From the NCBI GenBank assembly GCA_013314715.1, contig JABUFC010000031.1, positions 1 through 40,771 on the forward strand: a DNA stretch of 40,771 bases, given 5' to 3'. Positions 7,298 to 15,941 of this stretch are shown in pieces. Under the pieces are notes generated by a model. The model did no database searches, had not been told where the DNA came from, and saw only the letters and a program-made list of their open reading frames with translations. The position numbers and the translations under genes are program-made. This stretch comes from Bacteroidales bacterium (GTDB taxonomy: Bacteria > Bacteroidota > Bacteroidia > Bacteroidales > GWA2-32-17). Every line of letters starts with the position of its first letter. Position 1 is the first letter of the stretch.

Positions 7298-10072
7298 ATG
7301 GTTATGAAAAATTATCTTTTAATAGTATGTGTTTATTTTGTATTGCTCAATTTTAATTACATCAAAGCAGCAAAATTTACGGTAACAAATACAAGCGACT
7401 CTGGGACAGGTAGTTTAAGAGAAGCCATAAATTCGAGTAATTCAAATTTTGTGGCCGATACAATTATATTTAATATACCAACATCCGATTTAGGATATAA
7501 CCCACAAACCAATACCTTTACCATATCAATAAATAGTTTGTTGCCTTATTTAATCGGTGGTAATTTATTTATTGATGGAACAAGTCAGCCTGGTTATTCC
7601 GGGTTACCTAAAATAGCAATAACAACTGGTAATCCTTTGTCCGTCCCTTGGGCTTTAGGTATATTTTCTTCGAATAATAAAATCAAAGGGTTACAAATTA
7701 TTGGTTTTTCTATTGGAATTTTATTATCTGAATCTACAGGCACCAATAACCATGTTGAATCTTGTTTTATTGGCACAAATCATAATGGTACTTCAGCAAT
7801 GCCTAACACAAACGGTATTGTTATAAACAATAACGCTAATGGGAATGTTATTGCAAACAACATTATTTCAGGTAATACAGCCAATGGTATTGTCATTAAA
7901 AAATCGAACAATACTTCAATAATTGGAAATAAAATTGGCTGTGATTTTAATGGCACCCATCCCATCCCTAATGAGAATGGAATAACAGCCGATTCATCAA
8001 GCAATAATGTTATTGGTGGATTATTAAGTTCAGAACGCAATATTATATCAGGTAATAGCCAGAGTGGTATTCTGATTACAGGCAGAACATCAACAAATAA
8101 TATTGTACAAGGCAATTACATTGGCATAGATGTTACAGGTACAGCCAAACTTTCAAATTTATATGGAATAACTGTAACTAAGGCATACGGCAACATTATA
8201 GGAAGAAATAATATTATTTCTGGCAATATAGATATTGGTGTTCTCTTTACAGGGAAGCACACAAGAAACAATATAGTAAAAGGAAATTTTATTGGTACTG
8301 ATTATACTGGGACTCAATTATTAGATAATCATAAAGGTGTTGTTATTAAAAGCTTAGCAAATTCTAATATTATAGGAGGAAATACGGCATTGGATAGAAA
8401 TATAATTTCTGGTAACATAGAAATTGGTGTGTATATCGAAGCAGCTGATAGCAATAAAATTACCGGAAATTATATAGGTCCCGATGTTACCGGAACAAAT
8501 AAAGTTCGAATTCCGGACGTAAACGGCAATGATTCTTTGATACAAGGCAATGGAGTAGAATTTAATATTGTTGCAAAGTATAATATTTTAGGAGGACCAT
8601 CATACGGCGAAAGAAACATAATATCGGGACACAAAGTTTATGGTGTGGTATATTATGGTCATTGTAATAATAATACTACTATAAACAACTTTATTGGTAC
8701 CGATGTTACAAGCAAAAATTCTTTGCCTAATGCTACCGGAATTTGTTTCGATTGTGCTTCAAATCATAACGACGTTATTAATTGTGTATTGTCTGGCAAT
8801 ATTGGATATGGATTATTTTATGTAACCCGAGGTACAGAATATAATAGATTGTTAGGCAATATGATTGGAGTCGATTCATCTGGAACTCAAGCGGTACCAA
8901 ATGATATTGGCATGGTAGTCTCTACAGGTACAGCAAATAATATTATTGGAGGAAATTCGCCAAACGAAAGAAACATTTTTTCGGGTAATAATTTGAGTGG
9001 ACTAATGATAACAAATCAATTGACCGAAAATAATATTATTAAAGGCAATTATTTTGGAACAGATATAACGGGAACAGTTGCAATTCCAAATTTATATGGA
9101 GTAATGTTCTCTACATTTACAAAACATAATACGTTAGACAGCAATCTCATTTCCGGAAATTTATCATCAGGTATTATTATATACGAAGAAGCCGATAGTA
9201 ATTTAATAATTAATAATAAAATAGGTACAGATATCTCAGGCATGAACGCTCTTGCTAATCAATCTGCTGGAATTTATATTGACCAAGGAGCGAAATACAA
9301 CACGGTAGGAACCCTAAATAAACCAAATATAGTGGCATATAATATCGGAGGTGGAATATTGATTAATAATGAAAATACTAAGTTTAATAAATTATCAGGT
9401 AATGCTATATTTGATAATGATGGGTTGGGAATTGATATTTTCCCATTTGGCATAGTAAATCAAAATGATTTGGGCGACTTAGATGATGGACCTGCTAAAA
9501 TGATGAATACACCTCTTATCAATTATGCAGAATACAATGGAGTTGATACATATGTTCAAGGAACAATAGATACACAAAACCCATCGGGAGTTACTATTGA
9601 AGTTTATGCCGCAAAACCTGATGCATATAATTGTGGACAAGGTCAACGTTTTGTTGGGGCTGCCTTGGCTGATGTAAATGGGAATTGGAATTTAACTACT
9701 AATTTGCTTTTAGGAACAGATGTAGTTACCGCAATTGCTATTGATAATGAAGGTAATACTTCAGAATTTTGTCAAAATGCTTCAATTATTACCAATATCA
9801 GTCAACATGAATTTTTGCAAGTAGAAATGTTTCCTAATCCTTGCTCGGATAAATTTGTAATAAGAATACCTAATTCATACAATAATTTTTGTGTTTCAAT
9901 TTATGATATGCACGGAAGAATTATTAATAAAATGATAGACTGTAAAAATACTAAAGAATACATTTGGAATTTAGAAAATGACCAAAAACAAAGAGTAGTC
10001 TCTGGACAATATATTATTTCGATAAGTTTTAACGATGGTTCTTCGATATCTAAATTAATAACTGTTTTATAA
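7298..10072 (+). CDS. Secreted right-handed parallel beta-helix protein with T9SS sorting domain
   Basis: A 924-aa protein with a signal peptide ending near KAA (residue ~26), an N-terminal segment of the 'TVTNTSDSGTGSLREAI' type, a long beta-helix and a T9SS C-terminal domain (about 842-924, from VEMFPNPCSDKF). The helix is built from about eleven copies of a ~60-residue unit with the wording N-x-I-x-G-N-x-IGTD-x-TGT, then IGG, RNIISGN and GI-x-I. Beta-helix proteins of this type include polysaccharide lyases and adhesins, but no catalytic motif could be identified, so a glycan-binding or glycan-cleaving role is only a guess. The ATG at 7304 (MKNYLL) is an alternative start. A shorter paralogue follows after eight bases. 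Confidence 0.88.
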   Translation: MVMKNYLLIVCVYFVLLNFNYIKAAKFTVTNTSDSGTGSLREAINSSNSNFVADTIIFNIPTSDLGYNPQTNTFTISINSLLPYLIGGNLFIDGTSQPGYSGLPKIAITTGNPLSVPWALGIFSSNNKIKGLQIIGFSIGILLSESTGTNNHVESCFIGTNHNGTSAMPNTNGIVINNNANGNVIANNIISGNTANGIVIKKSNNTSIIGNKIGCDFNGTHPIPNENGITADSSSNNVIGGLLSSERNIISGNSQSGILITGRTSTNNIVQGNYIGIDVTGTAKLSNLYGITVTKAYGNIIGRNNIISGNIDIGVLFTGKHTRNNIVKGNFIGTDYTGTQLLDNHKGVVIKSLANSNIIGGNTALDRNIISGNIEIGVYIEAADSNKITGNYIGPDVTGTNKVRIPDVNGNDSLIQGNGVEFNIVAKYNILGGPSYGERNIISGHKVYGVVYYGHCNNNTTINNFIGTDVTSKNSLPNATGICFDCASNHNDVINCVLSGNIGYGLFYVTRGTEYNRLLGNMIGVDSSGTQAVPNDIGMVVSTGTANNIIGGNSPNERNIFSGNNLSGLMITNQLTENNIIKGNYFGTDITGTVAIPNLYGVMFSTFTKHNTLDSNLISGNLSSGIIIYEEADSNLIINNKIGTDISGMNALANQSAGIYIDQGAKYNTVGTLNKPNIVAYNIGGGILINNENTKFNKLSGNAIFDNDGLGIDIFPFGIVNQNDLGDLDDGPAKMMNTPLINYAEYNGVDTYVQGTIDTQNPSGVTIEVYAAKPDAYNCGQGQRFVGAALADVNGNWNLTTNLLLGTDVVTAIAIDNEGNTSEFCQNASIITNISQHEFLQVEMFPNPCSDKFVIRIPNSYNNFCVSIYDMHGRIINKMIDCKNTKEYIWNLENDQKQRVVSGQYIISISFNDGSSISKLITVL

Positions 10073-10080
10073 TTAAGAAT

Positions 10081-12144
10081 ATGAGAAAGTTTATTTTACT
10101 TATCCTTTTAATATTTAGTGTTAACTTTTTATTAGCTAATACTTACGTTGTTACTAACACAAACGATTATGGAACAGGCTCATTAAGAGCAGCCCTGCTC
10201 AATTGTTTATCTAATCCAGGAACACCCCATACTGTTGTTTTTAATATTCCAACTTCCGATCCGGGATATAATCCAACCACGGGTGTTTGGACTATTGTGT
10301 TCTACGACGAAGGTTTACCTCCTTTAACCACGGGTCATATTACTATTGACGGTACTACACAAACCAATTATGCAGGGAATACAAATCCCTATGGTCCCGA
10401 AATTTGCCTTAATGGAAATATGAATACCGTTGAATATTGTATTACCATTCAGAATTCGGCTTATAATGTAATAAAAGGGTTAATAATTAATGAATTTCTT
10501 TATGGCATTCAAATTTATGGATCGGGCTCTCATCACAATTCTATATTAGGATGTTATTTAGGTTGTAATCATGATGCTACAGTTAGAAAAGGGAATTATA
10601 ATGCTATCGAAATTATAAGTGGAGCTAACCAAAACCAGGTTGGTGGACGTACACCCGATGAGCAAAATATCGTTTCGGGCAATGAATATGCAGGTATTAG
10701 AATAAGTGATGCGCACTATAATCTTATAATTAATAATTTAGTTGGGGTTAATCGAACAGGAAGTTCCGAATTACATAATTATGATGGTATTACAGTTGAA
10801 GGAGCTTCAACATATAATCAAATTGGTGGTGATTCAACTATTGAACGCAATGTAACTTCTGGAAATGTTGCCTATGGTATAGATATTTTTGGAGTTGGAT
10901 GTATGGGAAATAAAATACAAGGAAATTTTATTGGTACAGATATTACAGGTTCGTATGCCATTGCAAATACTTATGGTCTATTATTTGACGACCGTTCTCA
11001 TCAAAATTTGGTAGGTGGTTATAATGTAGGCGAAGGGAATTTAATTTCTGGAAATACTGCCTTTGGAGCTTATTTTTATAATAATGGAACGAATAGTAAT
11101 GCATTAATTGGTAATAAAATTGGAACCGATATAACTGGAACATATGCTATTCCAAATGAAACAGGTGTTCATATTGATGGTTGTACTTTTGCCAATTTAG
11201 TAGATAGTAATTTAATTTCCGGGAACTTAGCAAATGGCATCACTTTATTTGCTACATATACCGATTACAATACCATTATCCGAAATAAAATCGGCACCGA
11301 CATTTCAGGTCATTTACCATTAGGTAATGGAAACCAAGGTATATTAATAACACAAGGTTCTGCCAATAATACTATTGGTGGTACGATTCAAAATGCTAAT
11401 ATAATTGCATTTAATGGAAAAAATGGCGTAAAGATTGAATCTGAAAATTCAGATCATAATCTCATTTCATGTAATTCAATTCACAGTAACGGAAATTATG
11501 GTATTGAGCTTTATCCTGTTGACGGTTTTAATCCAAATGACCTTAATGACTCCGATACTGGTCCAAACGATTTATTAAATAGCCCAGTAATTGATACAAT
11601 AATATATTCTGGTTCGCAAGCAACCATTCAAGGACATATAGATGTAATAAATCCAACTACTACTAAAATTGAAATATATAGAGCGTTACAAAATATAAAT
11701 TATTGTTCAGAAGGTAAAGATTATCTGGGATACACTTATTGTAATAATTTTGGCTTATGGTCGTTCTCGTTTAATTTTTTAAATGCGAACGATTATTATA
11801 CTGCTTTAGCTATTGATAATGCTAACAATACTTCAGAGTTTAGTAGGGAGTTCCCATTACAACCAACAACTTTAGTAAAACCGAAAGATATAGAAAATAG
11901 AAATCTGCGTATATATCCCAATCCAGCTTACGACAAAATATATGTAGATTTTGATACTAATAATGAAAATAAAATGTCATATGAAGTCATAAATATGCTT
12001 GGAACTATTGTAAAAGAAGGCGAATTTTGCCCTTTAACGAACAAGGTTATTGAAATTAATAATTTAGCCGAAGGGAAATATATTGTTCGTTTAAAAAATG
12101 AGCAAAATATACTTATTGGTAGTTTTGAAAAAAATATCTATTAA
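10081..12144 (+). CDS. Secreted right-handed parallel beta-helix protein, paralogue of the upstream gene
   Basis: A 687-aa protein with a signal peptide (MRKFILLILLIFSVNFLLA). It has the same architecture as its neighbour: the 'VVTNTNDYGTGSLRAAL' N-terminal segment, fewer copies of the IGTDITGT/IGG/ERN-x-x-SGN unit, a beta-sandwich-like spacer and a T9SS domain from about residue 605 (LRIYPNPAYDKIYVDF). It begins eight bases after the stop of the first copy, so the two are co-transcribed and probably arose by tandem duplication. The two share the FNIPTSD-GYNP segment near the N-terminus, but the helices differ in length by roughly 200 residues or more, i.e. several repeat units. No enzymatic motif is recognised. 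Confidence 0.88.
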   Translation: MRKFILLILLIFSVNFLLANTYVVTNTNDYGTGSLRAALLNCLSNPGTPHTVVFNIPTSDPGYNPTTGVWTIVFYDEGLPPLTTGHITIDGTTQTNYAGNTNPYGPEICLNGNMNTVEYCITIQNSAYNVIKGLIINEFLYGIQIYGSGSHHNSILGCYLGCNHDATVRKGNYNAIEIISGANQNQVGGRTPDEQNIVSGNEYAGIRISDAHYNLIINNLVGVNRTGSSELHNYDGITVEGASTYNQIGGDSTIERNVTSGNVAYGIDIFGVGCMGNKIQGNFIGTDITGSYAIANTYGLLFDDRSHQNLVGGYNVGEGNLISGNTAFGAYFYNNGTNSNALIGNKIGTDITGTYAIPNETGVHIDGCTFANLVDSNLISGNLANGITLFATYTDYNTIIRNKIGTDISGHLPLGNGNQGILITQGSANNTIGGTIQNANIIAFNGKNGVKIESENSDHNLISCNSIHSNGNYGIELYPVDGFNPNDLNDSDTGPNDLLNSPVIDTIIYSGSQATIQGHIDVINPTTTKIEIYRALQNINYCSEGKDYLGYTYCNNFGLWSFSFNFLNANDYYTALAIDNANNTSEFSREFPLQPTTLVKPKDIENRNLRIYPNPAYDKIYVDFDTNNENKMSYEVINMLGTIVKEGEFCPLTNKVIEINNLAEGKYIVRLKNEQNILIGSFEKNIY

Positions 12145-12183
12145 CTTAAGTTTATTTATGATTTATGAAATAGCCATGAGAAC

Positions 12184-12221
12184 AAATTCACACAAACCGA
12201 AAATGAAATTTACACACAAAC
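12184..12221 (+). repeat. Imperfect direct repeats upstream of the GH3 gene
   Basis: AAATTCACACAAAC (12184-12197) and AAATTTACACACAAAC (12206-12221) start 22 bases apart, about two helical turns, in the 146-base gap before the GH3 gene. No perfect TAnnTTTG box is found in this gap. It may be a second regulator site or simply AC-rich sequence. Confidence 0.35.
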
Positions 12222-12290
12222 AAACATCACTATTTGTTCGAATGGCGTATTCCATGTAACCTTAGTATATAATTTAAAAAATAATTACAC

Positions 12291-15200
12291 ATGAAAAGAT
12301 TATTATTTATATGCCTAATTTTATTAGCAAATTACTCTCAAAGTCAGGTTTTAACAATTGAGAACAAGATTGATAGTATTTTAAGTAAAATGACGTTCTG
12401 GGAGAAATTGCAACAATTATACCCCTATGATGTACTCAACACGGGCGATAATCCACGTTTGGGAATTCCGGGTTTCTATATGACTGATGGTCCACACGGT
12501 TACAGATATCCTGAATCAACAGGTGGAATGACCTATCCGGTTCCAACCGAGGCAATGGCTACAAGTTTTCCAGTAAATATGGCCATTGCAGCAACCTGGG
12601 ATACCGATTTGGCTTATCGAATGGCAAAATCAATGGGAAACGAATTTGTAGCAAAAGGAATCAATCAACCATTAGCACCAACCCTATACTTGTGTAACGA
12701 TCCTCGAAACGGAAGAAGTGGCGAAAGTTATGGCGAAGATCCCTATTTATGTGCAAAGATAGGAACGGCTACAGTTAAAGGCATTCAGGCTACACCATCT
12801 ATAGCAACCATTAAATCGTATATATGCGAAAATGCTCAGAATACCCGCATGACAGATACTATCACCGTCAGTCGTCGTATGCTCATGGAACATTGGGGAT
12901 GGCCTTTTAAACAAGCGATTCAAGATGCAAATGCAATGTGTGTGATGAGTGCTTATGTAAGGGTAAACGATACAGCCGCATCGCACAATTATACATTAAA
13001 TACCGAAATTCTTAGAAATGATTGGGGATTCCCATATTATATGGTTTCCGATTGGGGGTCGGTTTATGATGCAGAAAAAGCTATAAAAAGTGGCTTAGAT
13101 ATTTGTATGGGAAGTTGGCATTATGCATTTGACTTATGGCCCTTGTTTTATTCAGGTTCATTGCCAGAATCTTATTTAAATAAAGCAGTGAAAAGAGTAT
13201 TACGTACCAAGTTTTTATCTGGAGTTATAGATTGGCAACCCACAGTTCCAACAAACGTTGTTAGTGGTTCAGAAAGTCAGGCTATTAATTACGAAGCAGC
13301 ATTAAAAAGTTTAGTTTTATTAAAAAATTCAAATAATATTTTACCGTTAAATAAAAATACCATTGGTTCTGTTGCTGTAATTGGTCCAAGTGCTGCAATT
13401 ACTCAACTCGATGGTTACGGAAGCAGTTATGTTTTTCCAACCTATACTGTTAGTCCTTTACAAGGAATTATACAAAAAATTGGTGGTTCAAAAGTAAAAT
13501 ATGCCAAAGGGTGTGGTATAAACGATAATGATTATACAGGTTTTAATGATGCCATTAATAAGGCAGCAAATTCTGATGTTGTAATTTTTATAGGAGGCTT
13601 AGATTATACTCAAGAAGGCGAAACTTTAGATAGAGTCGGAGGTTCTGTTGAATTGCCAACAATTCAACAAATCTTAATCAATTACTTAGCTTCAGTTAAT
13701 CCAAATATTATTGTTGTAATAGAAAGTGGTGGTGTTGTTAGTCTAAGCCAATGTTTAAATAATATAAAAGGTTTAATCTATGGTTTTTACCCAGGGCAAG
13801 AACAAGGTCATGCTATAGCCGATGTTATTTTTGGAGACTATAATCCGGGTGGTAAACTTCCGATAACGATGCCAGTAAATGATTCACAATTACCTCCAAG
13901 AAACAATAATTTTAATGACGATTGGGGATGTGGTTACCGATGGTTCGACAAACAGTCTATTACTCCTGCATTTGCATTTGGTTATGGATTGAGTTATACT
14001 ACTTTTACATATAATTCTATGAATATTCTGAATCCCAATGTTACAGAAGGAGAAACCATTTCTATTGATATTACCCTTACAAATACTGGTAATCGAGATG
14101 GAGATGAAGTAGTTCAGCTCTATATATCACATCCTGTAAGTGGCTTACCAATGCCCGTTAAACAATTAAAAGGTTTTAAAAGAGTTCATATAAATAGCGG
14201 ACAAACCATAACTTTAAATTTTAAACTAAAACCAGAAGATTTATATGTGTATGACGAAACAACAGCCTCATATAAATTACTAACAGGAACTTATACTATT
14301 AAAGCGGGCGGAGCATCTGATAATCTTCCGCTAAATGGTTCATTTACAATAATGCCAGGCATTCACAAACCAGACCTAAGCGTATCTTCTCTGCTTTTTT
14401 ATCCTCCATACCCACACCAAGGCGATACCGTTTTCTTTTTAGCCAATGTTAAAAATCAAGGAATAGCAGATATTAACAATGAACATCTAACAGCTGAAAT
14501 TTATCTCAATAATCAGCTAATTGCTGAAATGGATACCTCTATATCCATTAAAATAGGAGGCATGAAACAGATTGATGCCCATAAGTGTGTACTTGGAAAA
14601 AATTTTTGGATAGCCGATGCACCCGGTCAATATAACCTGTCAATAACTCTAGACAATACTCAATTAATTGATGAAACCGATGAAAATAATAATGTTTTTA
14701 ATAATATTTTAACGGTCTATAATAGCATATCAGACTCCCTTGAAATTAATTTAGCATGGAAAAAACCAGTTATATCATCTTCTTTTTCAGATTCTAGCTT
14801 TTTGCCTCAATATGCTGTAGATGGGCTTAGAAACTCGCGTTGGGAATCTGATAGTGCTATCAATCCGTTTTTTCAAGTAGATCTTTTAGCACCTTATCAA
14901 CTTTCATTGGTTAGGATAAAATGGGCTGATGCCTATGCTAATCAATATACTCTATTAAGCTCAATTGATTCTCTACAATGGGATACTATTGCAGTAAGCT
15001 ATTTTGGGAATGGACAAGTAGATGAATTTAATACCAATAAATTGGCAAGATACCTAAAATTGGCAAACATCTGTCCTGCAACGAATAGGGGTATTTCTAT
15101 TTTTGAATTTCAGGCATTTGGAAAATCGTATCAATCATCAATTGAAAATAATACTGTAAATTTATTTTCAGATTTAAATGTGTTTCCCAATCCATGTAAT

Positions 15201-15413
15201 ATTAATGATAAAATATATGTTGCAAAAAATAACTTGAATTATGTTAATGTTTATATTTGTGACCTATATGGAAGAAAATGTTACGAAGAATTAAATAAAA
15301 ACGGAAATATAATTCAAATACCTACTGATAATTTGAAAAAAGGAATATACATTATTAGGATAGATGATTTAAATAAAAACTATTCTGTTTTCAAAAAAAT
15401 AATGATTATTTAG
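12291..15413 (+). CDS. Secreted GH3-family glycosidase with CARDB, F5/8-type C and T9SS domains
   Basis: A 1040-aa protein: signal peptide (1-18), GH3 N-terminal barrel (~20-310), GH3 C-terminal domain (~335-560), fibronectin-III-like domain (~595-670), CARDB-like domain (~690-795), F5/8 type C (discoidin) domain (~815-945) and T9SS domain (~960-1040). The nucleophile is D254 in MVSDWG, and the C-terminal domain keeps the EGE-x-x-DR stretch (442-447). The usual KHF...NNQETNR substrate-site segment reads K175-S-Y...NAQNTR, so the conserved His and the Glu of QET are replaced. It may act on an unusual beta-linked sugar or have reduced activity. Its place after the beta-helix pair suggests a shared extracellular glycan target. 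Confidence 0.9.
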   Translation: MKRLLFICLILLANYSQSQVLTIENKIDSILSKMTFWEKLQQLYPYDVLNTGDNPRLGIPGFYMTDGPHGYRYPESTGGMTYPVPTEAMATSFPVNMAIAATWDTDLAYRMAKSMGNEFVAKGINQPLAPTLYLCNDPRNGRSGESYGEDPYLCAKIGTATVKGIQATPSIATIKSYICENAQNTRMTDTITVSRRMLMEHWGWPFKQAIQDANAMCVMSAYVRVNDTAASHNYTLNTEILRNDWGFPYYMVSDWGSVYDAEKAIKSGLDICMGSWHYAFDLWPLFYSGSLPESYLNKAVKRVLRTKFLSGVIDWQPTVPTNVVSGSESQAINYEAALKSLVLLKNSNNILPLNKNTIGSVAVIGPSAAITQLDGYGSSYVFPTYTVSPLQGIIQKIGGSKVKYAKGCGINDNDYTGFNDAINKAANSDVVIFIGGLDYTQEGETLDRVGGSVELPTIQQILINYLASVNPNIIVVIESGGVVSLSQCLNNIKGLIYGFYPGQEQGHAIADVIFGDYNPGGKLPITMPVNDSQLPPRNNNFNDDWGCGYRWFDKQSITPAFAFGYGLSYTTFTYNSMNILNPNVTEGETISIDITLTNTGNRDGDEVVQLYISHPVSGLPMPVKQLKGFKRVHINSGQTITLNFKLKPEDLYVYDETTASYKLLTGTYTIKAGGASDNLPLNGSFTIMPGIHKPDLSVSSLLFYPPYPHQGDTVFFLANVKNQGIADINNEHLTAEIYLNNQLIAEMDTSISIKIGGMKQIDAHKCVLGKNFWIADAPGQYNLSITLDNTQLIDETDENNNVFNNILTVYNSISDSLEINLAWKKPVISSSFSDSSFLPQYAVDGLRNSRWESDSAINPFFQVDLLAPYQLSLVRIKWADAYANQYTLLSSIDSLQWDTIAVSYFGNGQVDEFNTNKLARYLKLANICPATNRGISIFEFQAFGKSYQSSIENNTVNLFSDLNVFPNPCNINDKIYVAKNNLNYVNVYICDLYGRKCYEELNKNGNIIQIPTDNLKKGIYIIRIDDLNKNYSVFKKIMII

Positions 15414-15435
15414 GAACTATGTTCAATAATAATTT

Positions 15436-15561
15436 GAGTCCTTTGCAAGGCTATTAACATGCAAATATCTGATTGTTAATAACTTATTGATATTTTTATT
15501 TTAAATTCCAGAAATAATGCTTATTTTAGCGTTATGAAATTAGAAAAATCAGGAAATAAGA
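15436..15561 (+). mobile_element. 126-bp IS-like left end, solo copy
   Basis: This segment matches 40646-40771 with five mismatches in 126 bases. It starts GAGTCCTTTGCAAGGCT. Next comes an inverted repeat, TATTAACA (15452-15459) and TGTTAATA (15474-15481), around a 14-base loop. It ends with an ATG (15534) opening a short frame MKLEKSGN. That arrangement (end, subterminal hairpin, start codon) looks like the 5' end of an insertion sequence. No transposase body follows, so this would be a remnant. The family cannot be named. Confidence 0.65.
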
Positions 15562-15574
15562 CCTTTGCAAAACT
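15559..15574. repeat. 16-bp direct repeat, right copy (island boundary candidate)
   Basis: An exact second copy of AGACCTTTGCAAAACT, in the same orientation as 5855-5870. It begins where the IS-like end stops being comparable with its other copy, because the window ends there. It lies 145 bases after the GH3 stop codon. Confidence 0.5.
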
Positions 15575-15604
15575 TCTTTTTTGGTCGAGTCCAACCTTTC
15601 TCTC

Positions 15605-15631
15605 GTCATTCTGAGCTTGTCGAAGAATGAC
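15605..15631. repeat. 27-base palindromic (REP-like) repeat
   Basis: Eight-base arms GTCATTCT (15605-15612) and AGAATGAC (15624-15631) enclose GAGCTTGTCGA. From memory, this 'cattctgagcttgtcgaagaatg' element is scattered between genes in many bacterial genomes, Bacteroidota included. It is present once here. Confidence 0.55.
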
Positions 15632-15915
15632 CCCCATGCACATTTAGTTTTATGAATGGTTATACCTCGAAAGACTCTCAGTATGCCGATGGGTATAGAA
15701 TTGATTGCTCTAAAAATATTTCTATTTTTATTAGACTGGTTGAATTTGTTTATTCATCGTACTTAGATTTAATTTTATTTTACTACCTCTCAACTCAAAC
15801 TTTATATATACAAAAAACACTTGAATATATATAAGCAACTCATTAAATGGTTTTAAAAAAGTATTATCTCGAATACACTTTTTGTTTAATCCTTTATTGT
15901 TTTAACTAATTTTCA

Positions 15916-15923
15916 TAAATTTG
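15916..15923 (+). promoter_or_regulatory. -7 box (TAAATTTG) of the polysaccharide operon
   Basis: A perfect TAnnTTTG box with a TTG at 15897-15899 (16-base spacer). It predicts a start near 15930, a dozen bases before the ATG at 15942. It is the only good promoter seen for the six-gene operon. Confidence 0.6.
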
Positions 15924-15941
15924 CAAGCATAAAATTAAATC

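Larger units (their letters stand above)
15414..15941. other. 528-bp gene-poor stretch with mobile-element remnants
   Basis: Between the GH3 gene and the polysaccharide operon there is no convincing gene. It holds the 126-bp IS-like end (15436-15561), the second 16-bp direct repeat (15559-15574), a 27-base palindromic repeat (15605-15631) and the promoter of the downstream operon (15916-15923). The segment from about 15632 to 15880 shows nothing recognisable. A 60-codon open frame at 15652-15834 has no start context or family resemblance. Confidence 0.7.

Noticed and set aside
7780-8115. 111-codon minus-strand frame inside the first beta-helix gene
   Set aside because: It results from the repeated Asn/Gly/Ile wording of the beta-helix read on the other strand.
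7298-12144. CRISPR-like periodic repeats
   Set aside because: The periodicity is in the protein (about 60-residue beta-helix units) and the DNA copies are divergent, in frame and have no constant spacer pattern.
15652-15834. 60-codon open frame after the palindromic repeat
   Set aside because: No ribosome or promoter context, no family resemblance, and it lies in degenerate repeat-rich sequence; probably chance in AT-rich DNA.
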